Part shown: positions 1-12,300 of the stretch, in pieces
Layout: each line of letters opens with the position of its first letter
Position numbering within the stretch: the first letter of the stretch is position 1
Assembly: GCA_020091685.1 (NCBI GenBank)
Contig: CM034595.1
Location: 12,638,525 to 12,702,524 of the forward strand
DNA length: 64,000 nucleotides
Reading direction: 5' to 3'
Source: Lutjanus erythropterus
Lineage: Eukaryota; Chordata; Actinopteri; Lutjaniformes; Lutjanidae
Program-made: the position numbers and the translations under genes
Notes under the pieces: generated by a model
Seen by the model: the letters and a program-made list of their open reading frames with translations, nothing else
Database searches by the model: none
Told to the model about the DNA's origin: nothing

Positions 1-882
1 GGTTGCTGCTGGACAGTATTTACCATGAGTTTCTCAAAGTGTGGTAATCAAACATCTTAATGATTAAAATTTATAATTCTGGTCGTCTGGGATTCTGTCA
101 TGATTTATCGTGATGCTAATTATAATTTCATTCCTCCACCATAAGAGTCAGAATGTCTGCTGGTCAATACAAGATCAATGTGGGAAGAGGAAGACCAACC
201 TCCCCGCCACTTACATCATAATAAATGATCAAACCTCAGACTTGTCATTTAGAGAGAGGACTTTCTCTTCTTATTTTCACCGAGCTCACTCCGCTCATAT
301 AAAAAGCCGGAGTGTTCCATCTGGTTTTGATGAAGCCAGATGAGGGAGCAGTGTAATAAGCATGTTGAGACCTTAATGATATGTCTCCTTTTTGGTGGAA
401 AGATCTCATGACTAAGATGTTCCACACTTTCTGCATCCTCGCCTGCGCCCATCTGGGTCTGCCAGTGTTTCCCATGAGGTTTAGAAATCCAGCTCAAGTA
501 GGTGTCGCTGCATGTTCCGCTGCCAGAACGTCGCCAAGTTTACCATCTATCATCTACTGATGCTTCTGCATCTCAGATAACCTATTCAAGCTATTCTCTT
601 CAATTACACGCACACTGTATATCATTAATGAGAAACTTAAGGAATCCTTAAATCAAATTACTGCATGCATAGTTTGAGGTTTTATGGATTTAAGCATTTT
701 ACAATGAAATCCTGCCAGTCCTTGACAGTAAATTCTGCATTTGGTGTTATTTCTTTCCTTTTTCTCATTTAATTGCCTGCCCGCATACCACTCCTTAATT
801 CCTCAGCTTGCCTAGACATTGTATGGAACTACAAAGGTGTGTCTCCAAATTTGCTAACGTGGCTCGAAATGAGTCAACGCGC

Positions 883-924
883 AGACACACACACACACGC
901 TCTCACACACCCACACAGACACAC
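883..924. repeat. impure CA microsatellite
   Basis: Runs of AC dinucleotides interrupted by GCTCTC, CC and AG. Confidence 0.8.
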
Positions 925-1076
925 TTACGCTGACACATTAAGTACCTTCATGTTCGTACAGGTCGTGTTCGATACCAGGCGCTGTGGAAGAAAAGTGGTT
1001 TTAGATGCCTGATGAGGTGATGTTAGTCAGGGTGGGGGAAATGGGATATATACCCACCTCAGGGCAAGAGGGGCAG

Positions 1077-1116
1077 GATTTAGCAGAGGTAGGACACTCC
1101 CTGCCTCTGCTAAATC
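1077..1116. repeat. 13-bp perfect inverted repeat, 14-nt loop
   Basis: The arms GATTTAGCAGAGG (1077-1089) and CCTCTGCTAAATC (1104-1116) are exact reverse complements. Function unknown. Confidence 0.7.
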
Positions 1117-2879
1117 ACATACTAGCCATATAGGGAATCATAATGGGGGGACTTTGTGTGAATAGGCCCCAAAGATTCTGGAGAGAAACTTTACAGCAAT
1201 GATATGTAACTTTTATAGCACCATTGCTCAACTCAGTACCCTCAGTCTCATGCTGCTACAGCCTCTCTTGGTCTGGTATGTCCAGTAGTTTATAGATATT
1301 GCTGTATGTCTGTCAATAGTGAGTCACTTGTGCTGGTACACTACATTTTAGTATTAATCACTATTCAATCATTGTAACTTGTTGCCGCAGGTGCCACTTT
1401 TAAACAAAGTGTACATGTTAGTGCTTTAACAGAAATTTGGCCAGTGAAACTGCCCACAATTCCAACTTGATCAGTTGGATTTAATGACGCATTGAATAGA
1501 ACAAAGTGGATTTTTGTTCTTATGTTTTTGCAGATACCTGTTGGTATGGAAGAACACTTAATATCCAGAGTGTTATCCTAGAAATATGCTTAGAATTTTC
1601 CAATATTTACAAAGCAACTGCGACATACACAAAGCAAAACTTTCTGCCTCTCTCTGAGCTGCCTCATACCACTCCGCTAAGCTCCTCCCACTAATTGACA
1701 CACCAAACATGCACTGGCATTTTGCTGGGCTTCAAGACTGTTGACGACTGCTGTAACTAACCAGGAAGGTTTGATTAAGATCAGGTCCAGGTTTTTAAAA
1801 AAACTAAAATACAAGGTTCGGGTGCTAACAAACACACATTTTTAAAATGAACCCATCAATTAGTGTCATGCAATGGTCAAAATGAATGATTAAATTGTAA
1901 TGAAATCATATTGCCTGCTGCAGCTTTTAGAAAACCCAGAGTAATAATCTTCAACAGTGTTAAAGTGATGTTGATGCCTCTTTTATTAGATTTTCACTTC
2001 TGAACACTTGTCTGCCTGCGCCTCCCTGCCAAAACTGTCTGGTTACCAGGAAGTGATGCATTTGATGTTCTCTAATTTGTTTGGTCTAAAAACCACTGAG
2101 CGGGACACTTGTAGTCACACTGAGAAACAATGGTGACTGTGACTCAACAGCTGAAGGAAGGTGCTTTGGCTACGGTAACTCAAGCTAAGAGGTGAGAAAT
2201 GCATTGCAACAAGGACCACTCAAACAGAAATCAAAAGTGAAAAGAAAGTGTATTTTACAACACACTCCTTCTCAAACACTGAGTTATAAGCTGCTGTATT
2301 TCTCAATATATCACTGATGTTCAGGGTGTGGTCATTCATCACTGTCTGGAAACCATAGCAGCCCTTCCCAAAACTATCTCATCCCCCCATCTCTTCTCCT
2401 TTTTCGTCACAGTGAGTAACCCTTAATGTGAAATGTTGGAGGAATGTTGTGAGTGAGTAATGATTAACCACAAGATGTCTTTGAGTGTTTGACTGAGAAG
2501 ACTGTAACTTTTTAACCTTTTTAGGATCTTTGATGGATATCTATATTACTTTTGGGTGTACATTTCTTAAAGTTCTGCAAGAGAAATAATAATAAAATAA
2601 TTAGCACAGACTTTTATGATGATTTTATCATCCTTGGTGACTCAGCTTGTGTGTGCATTGTCTTGCGCAAACGAAGCGATTAGGTGATAGCACATGCAGG
2701 TTGCCACACCTCGTCCCTCCCCGCCTGTCCTTCTTCTCCTTCCTCGCCTCAGCGAAACACAGTGCCCTGCAAGAGGAAGGGGTGTGTTCAGAGCCCTGCC
2801 CACCATGTCCTGCACACTATAGCGCCACTAAATACACACTCGCACATCACACTCAGGGACAGGCCCAGACTTCATAGCC

Positions 2880-3184
2880 CACAGGCACCATTTGCTATGA
2901 AAGGAATAAAGTGAGCGGGAGAAAAAAAAAAAAACAGAGAAGAAGAAGGGCAGAGCCAAACTCAATTGGGGAGTGAGGAGGTTAGGAAGCAAGAAGGGGA
3001 GAGAAATCATAGGCTTTGGGAAGTGCTGAGTGGATTGTGGCCACAGGACTGCATACTCTGGGACGAACCGAGGGCCAGAGGGACAGATAGAAGCAAGAAA
3101 AGCAGAAGCTGCCATCGAGGGGGAAAACCATCAAGGATATTTTATTATTAGGATTATTATTGTGTGTGCTGACAAACAGTGACA
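2880..3184 (+). other. plec: probable 5' UTR / promoter-proximal region of plectin exon 1a
   Basis: This purine-rich stretch lies directly before the exon 1a ATG. An in-frame TGA at 3170-3172, 15 nt upstream of the ATG at 3185, closes the reading frame. The ATG has A at -3. The transcription start cannot be placed from sequence; a pyrimidine-rich GC stretch at about 2700-2760 could be core promoter. Confidence 0.45.
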
Positions 3185-3302
3185 ATGACCTCTCAGCCGC
3201 AGAGGTACAGGAATATCTCCTCTGGCAGCATGGGCAGAGAGAGGGTGCCCTCAGACGAAGGCTATTACCAGGGGATGCTGAAGGCTATGGACGGCAGAAA
3301 AG
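3185..3302 (+). CDS. plec: plectin exon 1a (alternative first coding exon)
   Basis: It encodes 39 residues, starting [10 protein letters not shown] and ending LKAMDGRK, plus one base (phase 1) before donor gtacca. It joins exon 2 to restore a GAT Asp codon and the invariant DERDRVQ start of the actin-binding domain. The layout resembles mammalian plectin 1a: Gln-rich start, a Gly-Arg then Ser-Asp/Glu stretch, and a Leu-x-Ala-x-(Glu/Asp)-Gly-(Arg/Lys)-Lys end. That isoform serves epithelial hemidesmosomes in mammals. No other mammalian-type first exon (1, 1b, 1c, 1d, 1f, 1g) was recognised in the window; some may lie upstream. Confidence 0.85.
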
Positions 3303-6300
3303 GTACCAGTATGGTGGCAGTTAAAGGAAAATAGCTTAATTGGAAGCCTTGATCTTGATTTATTTGCTCCCATGTGTGTGAGATGCCGCTGGGCAAGAAC
3401 TAAGTGTTTTTCCAGGAAGAGGTGAGAGAATTATTTAATGGAGTTACAGCGTTGCACAGTTTTCAAGTCTTAGGCTTGTTTTATCTGTAATAATTTGAGA
3501 TTTGTGTGTTAAGCTTTGATTGGATAGTGTGTTATATAATGCATGATTTTGTACATCAGTAGGCTCTTCTGTCAGATTTCACAGAAAGATGGTAACACAC
3601 GCAGGTTTAAATGTCACAACATTATCAGCAGCAGTCCATATTACTGTCTATTTAAAATGACAGACATGTAGTTATTCTGATTGGACTGTAGTGTCCAGTG
3701 TGACTCGAAGGAGGATACTCCCCTTTCCTAATGCATCAGCAGCTTCCTCACTTCGTATTGGTCAGCAAAGCCCATTCACAATTTTTATTGTGCAGCATGC
3801 GTGTGTGTTTTGGGGTGAATGAGTCACTGTAGCTGCAGCCTTTATGACTTTAGTTGTACTGTAATGACAATGAATGGTGTGTTACATTGTGTTCCTTCTT
3901 TCCAATCAGATTGTTCCTCTTTTCTAATGTAAAACTTTGGGCGTTTCTACAGATCTAATGCACAAATCAGACTTGATTACAATTGATTTTGGTTTTATCA
4001 TGCAGTGATATACAAGAATGGACCTCATCAACACACACTGATTCTGCCATTGTGATTGTGTTTGCATTTCTCTTGTGTCACACACAGTACTGACACCAGC
4101 CTGGAGAACTATTGACCAGTGGTGGACAAAGTATTCAGATCTTACAGTTGCATTAAAGTAGCAATTAAACAATGTAAAAATAAAAAGTTCTGCATTCAAA
4201 ATCTCACTAAAGTTAAAGTAAATAAGTAAATAAGTAGCCCCTTAATTTACCTAAAGTCTCAAAAGTCATTTTTAATATATTATTAATGGCATTTTTTAAA
4301 ATATTATTACTAATAAACTAATATGTTAATGTGTAAATATCTAGTTAAGGTGGAGCTGATAACTAGACTGATCATTTCATCTATAGCACTGAATCATATT
4401 ATATCTTTTTTCATGTCAAGGACCCCCACTATAGATGCACATTAGACCATCGTTATCATAAGGAATTCCTGCTGAGTGTTTATTTTTAGATTTGAACATA
4501 ATAAAGTTTTCATAGTCAATCAACAATCAAACTCGGATCACTTTAAATTAATCAGAGCTGCCAACTCTATTTCTTCTCTTGTTCCAATGTCCAAAAAAAT
4601 GTGATAAAGGTTAAAATATTTTCTTTATCTCTTTGCTGGTGACCGTGTATATCCCACTCAAGGACCCTCTGTTGGTCCCCGGACCACAGTTTGAATCTGC
4701 CAAGTAACCAATAGCTGTCAGATAAATGCAGTGGAGTAAAAAGCAGTATTTTCCTCTGAAATGTAGTGCAGTAACCTATAAAGTAGAATTAAATTAAAAT
4801 ACTCAAATTAAGTACAAAGTCCTCAAAACTGCACTTGAGCCCAGTACTTAAATAAATGTACTTAGTTACAGTATTTTCCACTACTGCTGTTGCCTTTCAT
4901 GCTGTTTTGGACCATAAACTCCACACACCACTGAAACCTGTTTGTGTCTGCTGACATTTGATACCTGAAGCCCCTATCTCCTCATGCACCCGTCACTTGT
5001 AAGAGCAATAACTCCACAGAGATTAGTAGTTGTCGAAACAGGATTAGGGAATGCTATGTGAACAGAACGCAGCACCCAACAGGTCAAGGTGCGTCTCCTC
5101 TGGGAAACTGTTTTGTCCCCAGCAGCCTCTGTTTGTGTGTGTGTCACCAATCATCACGCTTCCACTCTGGGTGACATTTGGCCCTCTTGGCAGGAAGTGG
5201 AACCACAGAGGTCGCATGGTAAAGCTCAGTCCCCCCGCTGGTTTGAATGATAAATGAGGAGGTTAAAGGTCTGCGGTGTCTATATGAGGTTTCCATGGAA
5301 ACCTAGTACCAAAACACATTTGTAGAAGTCGTTGCACCGTCACGGACACCGTCCAGAGAAAACAAATGTAGCCTCTGGGCAAGTATTTTGTTTTAGCGCT
5401 GAATCACAGCCCATTGCTTTTCATTGCTGGGTGTGTCACTGCACAGTAGACAGTCAGATCACTCCCTTTAAAGCTGATAACACAGAGGACTTTGTGCTGG
5501 TTTCCATAATACATTCTGGCATAATGTGAATGGAATTAACTGCTGTGTGAGTCACTGAGGGTGGTTTCCTCAGACATGAAGTGGCATGGAGCAAAGACGG
5601 CCCCTTCACCTGTTGCTGATCGGTGTCCTCAGTCATCAAAGCGCCACTTGACGTCCTGTGAAATTTAAACTGTTCAATGAACCACAACATTTAGATCAAG
5701 TGTGCTCACATGAGACAGCTGGAAACAGGCAGATTCATCCACTGCGTCCATAATAAAAGTTGCGGGCGACACACCTTGTGGTGTACTGTAACAGAAGCAT
5801 AACGCTGGGTGGGTGTGTGGAGGTTTGTTTTCTTAGCGGGGCGTATTCCTTGTCAAGATCTTGTTGTTTCTTGTTGGAAAATTGCACGATCTAATAGTTA
5901 TGCCATGTCTTATGGTGATCATGCTGAGTATCTTCACTCTTAAAAATGTGGCCTTTGCGATGGAATCCTTTTTTATGAATGTTTCGGTCCACGAGCACAG
6001 CTGGCAGTGGTGTTATAGACAGACATGACCTTGCAGATACAGCGTTTGTCAGACCATAGGGGAGCATCTGCCGACAATGAATGTGCTCTGATGCGGTCTG
6101 AGTCAGATGCAGGCGTGTGCAGCCATGAGACGTTTTTCCACCCAGTGATAAATCTGTTTGTATTATACAAATCAAACAAGTCTGGTATCTTGGGGATTTC
6201 CTCTTTTGTTTACTGCTTTGTTATAATATACATCATTCAGGGCTGGGCAATATGCTTTATAAATAATATCTCAATATGCTGGGTATCATCCATAAATTTA

Positions 6301-9300
6301 CAATACTAATACTGGTAGTGTTACTTTGACTTTGATACCGGATCCTGAACAATTCACATTATGTCACACATCTTCCTTTTCATTTTTCAGTTCTTTTTTA
6401 CATAGACAAACCAGCTTCACAACATGAAAATATAAAATGTTTACCACAATGTTGTTAAACTTAAGCTGTCTTTCAATTCTTTAGTTTTATGTTTCAGCAG
6501 CTTGCATTTTTCCATGAAAAGCAATTTTACAACATAAAAAATAAAGCACAGCTTGAAGATTTACTCAAAAAATCTGGTAATGAATGACCAATTTGGAAGT
6601 TTGGTATTGATTGACAAGGCAGATTTCATTACGCAGTAGAATCGAAGCAATTCGGTCTTTGCCATAACATTATTTCTTTGGTACCTATCCCTAATACTAA
6701 TATAATGCCGTAAAATAATATGTTTGTATACTGTATGATATATATATCAATGCATTATACACATTTTCTCTAAAATAACATACTGTTTGAACTGGGTGAA
6801 ATGGAAAAAATCAAATATCACAATATTTTTGACCAGATACCTCTATTTATGTTGCGACAGTATAGTATGGGATGGTGTTCACAAGATATTAACAGAATGT
6901 GATTTTTGATAAATAATTATCAGTGATGTGGATGTAATGAATAAGTGGATAAAGATTACAGAAAATTACTGTAATGCTGCCTTTAAAACCAGGGAAAGAA
7001 AGTACATATGCCATATTACAGTAAAGCGATATTTAAAATATAAGATGATATCCAGTTTAATATCCTGATATTGATATATATGTATTACCCAGCCATAACA
7101 ATAAACATTTTCTGTTACTGTCAACTTGCAGCCAAACTATGGCTCACATTTTGAAATGTTTCTGTCTACAAAAAGTGTTTCTAATTTTCCTCTTCTTACA
7201 TGTTTTTTCTCTTTTTCAGATGAACGAGATCGAGTACAGAAAAAGACCTTCACAAAATGGGTGAACAAGCACTTGATGAAGGTGAGGACACATCCTTCAC
7301 TTTTCACTCTTTCTTGTTCTTGTACCCTAAAAGGCTCATTAAGGCTCACATACCTGCTCACACATGCCCACGACAACATTTTCACACGAACAAGATACGC
7401 AGAATACTTGAAACTTCACCAAAAGAAGTGTCCGCAAATTGCACTTTCTCTGAAGCTCATGAACATGTGGTTGCCTGCTTTCTTACGCAACAACCACGGT
7501 GGATATCAAAGGGTAAAATTCACGGTTTGTGGTCCAGGCTACCATAATACAAGCAGATGTTCTTCCAGTGAGTCAACATACTGATTTTCATACAGCCAGA
7601 GGACGCCGTGTTATGTGTTTAATAAATGCTGCAACTCAAATTAGGTCATCAGTCTGCACCTATAGAATTAAATCCATGAGCTACAATTATAGAGTAAAAT
7701 TGTTGGTTTATGTTTGTGTTGGCAAGAATTTTGATGTAGCGTTGATGCTTGACACTGTGTAATAATGGGTGATCAAAACAGTAATCATGGAGGATAATGT
7801 CTATATGAGGAAGGTAATGTTTTGGTTTGCTGGCGGTTTTATGACATAATGTCAGATTAAACATTGAGTCCGGTGACAGAACGACTGATTTTATGAACAT
7901 AAGCTGCGGTAACAACATTTTATGACAGCAGAGCATAATATCTCATCACATTCCCAGAGCACAAAGTTATGTTGTGGATTATTTTAAATGAAAGCCCATC
8001 ATTGTCTAAAATGTAATCCATCCCTCACCTGTGCACTCTAAGGCTGGATCACACCAACCAGGATTAACTTTTAACCCGGATTAAATCATGCTTTAACTTT
8101 ACTTTATGTTGCACCAAACTTTTAAACTATCTTAAAATTAAGAAAGAAATTAAATTAAATGTTTTCTAAAGCTCAGTTTTAGTTGTCTCTTTAGCTCTGA
8201 TGAGTTATCATGAGAAGGCTAACTAGGCTAACCAATGTTTTTAGCTAGCTAGTGAATAATGTAAAGTTTTAACTTTTTAGTTAGCTAGCAAACAATGTAA
8301 CATTTATTTACATTTTAGCTAGTTAGTAAACTGTCACTTTTTAAACCTTTTAGCTAGCTAGCAAATAATTTTTTCACTTTTTAGCTGACAAGCAAACAAT
8401 ATAACTTTTTTGTTCTTTTTTAGCTAACAATGCAACATTTTGTTAAAGAATACAGAGCAGCTTAGTTTTTATTTATTTTTCTTTTGGTAAGCAAGCATTG
8501 CCACATTGATTAAATTATTTAATTGCAGTTTGCATCACTAAATGTGGATTTGCTGAACAGAGATTAGTTTTGAATTGTGCAACAGAGCTCTGATTACTTT
8601 TAAATCTGGATTTACTCATTTTAAAATGTAGTTTTGCAAAAGAATGATTTGAACTAATCTGAGATTAATCAGATCAGCATCTTTGTTGGTGACTCTGTGA
8701 AAATTACCAACGCCTCGCCTCCCATTCATGAACACATTTTAGCTGGTCACTTATTGTCTCGCACTCAGTCTCTAGAGTCGCACTGTGCTGTGGAGGCTTA
8801 CCAGAAGTTCAGTCTGTCATCAGCTGAGCGACTGTGTAAACCGTCCTTCAGCACTCGTCCACTCTCACCTACCTCACTCTCTGTCCTCAAACTGAAAGCC
8901 CACCAATGCATCACACATTCAGGGAGGTAAGCAGGTCAAACAAGCCGCCCTCCTCCTCACTCTGGAGTTGCTCATTACGAGTGAAAAATTAGCCCCCCGT
9001 AACACAATCCCCCACCCACACAGCAGTATAAAATATTCCTGCTTGTGCCACTTTTCTTTCAGGAAACTCCCATTGGCAGCAATACATTTACAACCTTGGG
9101 ACATTAAGTGCTCCCACATTATTTGTATATCCACTCCTCAGACACAGGCCCATTCATTCTTTTACAAATGGAACAAGAGGGAAAAAATAAGCACAATCAG
9201 AGTATTTTCCTTTCCATGAATGTGCAGTGCTAACGCATTCTGCTAGAGCGCCATGAGAACATACTGGAGTTACTCCCTCTTGTTTCTCTTAAGTGTTCAC

Positions 9301-12300
9301 TGTGAATTTCAGTGGGTGAGTCACAGACATCTGGTCTCACTTAGCTCCTTCTGAAAAGGCAAATTCTGGTCTCGGCCCAGAGCCCACAGTGGTTAAGGAC
9401 CAACGGTAGCACATGTGCTGCACAGACTCCTGTGGGTCTGGGTGGTTACCTGTGTTCATGCCCAGAATAAACTGATACGAGGGAAGTTGCGTAAGTTCTC
9501 AAACATTGATTCTGTTGTTGTCATTACATTGTAGAAGAATAGCCTGTATAATATAATTTTTTTATGTCAAAAGTTTGAATTTTAGATCTTACATAACCTG
9601 CTGTCACTCACTGATTTTAGTCTTGAATTTTGACAAAGATATAAATAGTCACAGAATATGCAAGAGGGGCAAAAAGTCTAAAAGGCTCATCATGGGTCGC
9701 CCCAGTTTCGATTGTATCAATAAAAATAAGTGACAACTTTAAACAGAAACTATTTAGTTTCAAAATCTCAAGTCATTATTCTGTAACAGAAGTCTCAAAC
9801 ATATAAAAAATATTTTGGAAAAAGTAATGAGAAAAACATTATACAGAACACATAAACACACCAGAAGGAGAACGGTATGAACCTGAATAATAATAATCAT
9901 AGTAAAATAAGCTATTAGTTCGTTAATTAGTTTCAATTAATTGCTTTTTTGTGCAGATGCTTTGCCAAGAATGACAGGACTTACACCTCAAATTAATGTG
10001 GTACAAGATGACATCCATGTTAGATGCCACTTATTTTGTAATCGGATGTTTTTTTGTTGTTAGAACGTTATTTTCAAATTTAGACTGGTGTATTGATTTG
10101 TTTATAGCAGTAGCCCAGGTTCCACTTGATTAGGGATCATGTAAAGTGGTAGAAGAAGTATTTTTTCCTGCAGCAGTAGTAGTATCATTTTTTTTCCTGC
10201 AGGTCTACATTGTTATGTTTTGTTTTGTTTGTGCACATTTTTCTTTTGTTCTTTTTTTATGTCACACTTTGGTAAACATTTGTTTCCCATGCCAATAAAG
10301 CACCACTGGATTAGCTGGTAGCAATGGTAATAATGGTGGTATATACAGTACATGTGAAGTAACAAGAAAAGGAGCATTATCTCCACCTATAGTCAGCGAC
10401 TGAAAATGTCATTGAATGAAAAAGGCACATGTTTGGTAGGGAAAGTGTTAACTCCGTGTCTGAATGCCTTCCTCTAAGGTTAAACTGGTGTTAAACTGAT
10501 TTAATGGCTTAATGGTTGGCCTGACAGGGGCAGACTACAGGTTGGGTGAAGCCATGAAAAGCTGTAAAGGGCCGTTGAGTGGTTTCCTGCGCTCAGTAAA
10601 TCTTTTTATACCGCGTAAGACGGAGTGGAACGCCGTAGCATCGGCACAACCAGAATCTGTTTTCTAGCTGATTCTTACAAACTACATTTGACTAGCTTAA
10701 AAACCGCACTTGTTGCAGATTGAGCTCAGATTATCAGGCTATTAGTGAGAGAACCACCCCGAGAGGAATTGCACAAGATGACGTAAACATGATGCAGAAC
10801 CTGAGGCATGCTAAGTGTTTAGTTTCCAGACAGCGTATCGCAGTCATGCGGAGGGACCGGGGGGAAGAGGGGCTGTCAGCCATCTGTGCTAATGATTTTC
10901 ACCTTGAAAAGTTTACAGAGCAACTCTGTTTGACTCTGAGAGGGCAATTTGTAGCGTAACACCCACCTTTCAGCAGACACAGCGTGGCTGAGGGGAGCCT
11001 CAGAGACCACAGCCTCTTCAGTACAAAGTAATTGAGGGGTGGTGAAAGATGGCTCTTGAGTTTACACTGAAGAGATTGACTGCGAGATAAAAAACAAAAT
11101 GCATCGTTTGAACAAAGGGAATGAGCAAACAAATGTCCATTCTTTGACTAGGATGTTTAACTTTTAACATAATTGTGTGCAGGTCAATAATACAGATATT
11201 ACTCAAAACTCTAGTAGGCTTTACACTGCAAGTTAATCACATTACACAACAGACTGTCTTCAGTGAAATTCTTCCATGTGTAGACAGTGAACCCTAGTGG
11301 TCGCAGTGTTACACTCAGATCCACACAGTTCATCTTCAGTGTCCTGGCAGGGAGGAGCACATCAAGGTTGGATACTTCTTGCCAACAATTCTTGCCAACA
11401 TAAATCAGCCACTGTTGTAACTTGCAAGGGAAATTTACTTTCATTCCACTTTGGGGCCAAGGCCTCCTTCACCCACCAAACACACACAGATGAGAGAGCC
11501 ACAAACCGACTTTTGACAATCAACAAAAAAAAAAAAAAATACTAATTTTTATTATTCTGTGTTTCATCTCTTTGTCTCATTCACCGTCGTGGCCATCGTC
11601 AAATGATCTAATTTTCCATTTCATCCTAATCATTGCTCTTCATTTCATGTCCATTGATTGCTGCTCCTCTCTCGTCTTTGTTTCCATTCTTTCCGTTTCT
11701 CCGTTACTCATCCATCTGTCCTCATTCCTCCATCTATCACCCAGCACTGGAGGGCGGAGGTAGGTACTAGCATGTTGGAGAGGGACTGCACTAAATGTGT
11801 GTCTGGTCATGGAGACTTCTGCATGGAAAATGTCACTTTCCTTACTTGTTTTTCCTCCTCCTATCCAATCTTCTGTTTCCGGCACTATCACCCCTCTCAC
11901 TTGCCTCACTGTCGGTTATATAAACCCTGAATGCAGTTTTGACTGTTGATTGAGTGAAATCCTAAAGATGAACTAAACATCCTTATTTGCTGTTGATTTT
12001 ATGGTCACCGGTGCACCTTTTTTGACCTCACTCATCTGGTTTTTACCCCCATCTATCACTTGTCAGGGATGACATTTGGCATTTGGAGCCATGCTTGACT
12101 GCTCTCGGCTATGCATTCCTGACCTGTGTAGAATTGTACTAGTGGAGAGAACACTCTGAGCTAACGTGTATATATAACTCAGCCGGGTTTTAGAAGCAGT
12201 ATAAAGTGCTTCTATTACAGTTTAAAATGTTTGAACTCATAAAGTTTGCAATATTATTTGACACTAGGGTAGTTTTGAAGTAGCGATGTCAATGATTTAA

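Larger units (their letters stand above)
1..2879. other. upstream non-coding region
   Basis: I see no supported gene here. It contains an impure CA-rich microsatellite (about 883-924), a 13-bp inverted repeat (1077-1116), and a small ATG-plus-donor cassette at 2130-2191 that does not fit plectin phase. Regulatory sequence for plectin 1a may lie here but no specific site can be defended. Confidence 0.4.
3303..7219 (+). other. plec: plectin intron 1
   Basis: No further coding exon was recognised. It holds a 770-bp hAT-like element (4117-4886) and a likely MITE with GGCTGGGCAATA-type ends (about 6241-7094). Confidence 0.7.

Noticed and set aside
2130-2191. ATG in excellent context followed by 20 codons and a good gtgaga donor, looking like another plectin first exon
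   Set aside because: It ends in phase 2, and joining exon 2 at once creates a TGA. The phase-1 frame has a stop and no ATG. It could still be an untranslated exon, but nothing supports that.
7126-7584. 152-codon ORF spanning exon 2
   Set aside because: Only the 62 bp of exon 2 are coding; the flanks are intron with normal acceptor and donor.
8697-8930. ORF ending near a gtaagc site (8927), considered as a first exon for plectin
   Set aside because: The phase-1 frame needed for exon 2 contains a stop and no ATG.
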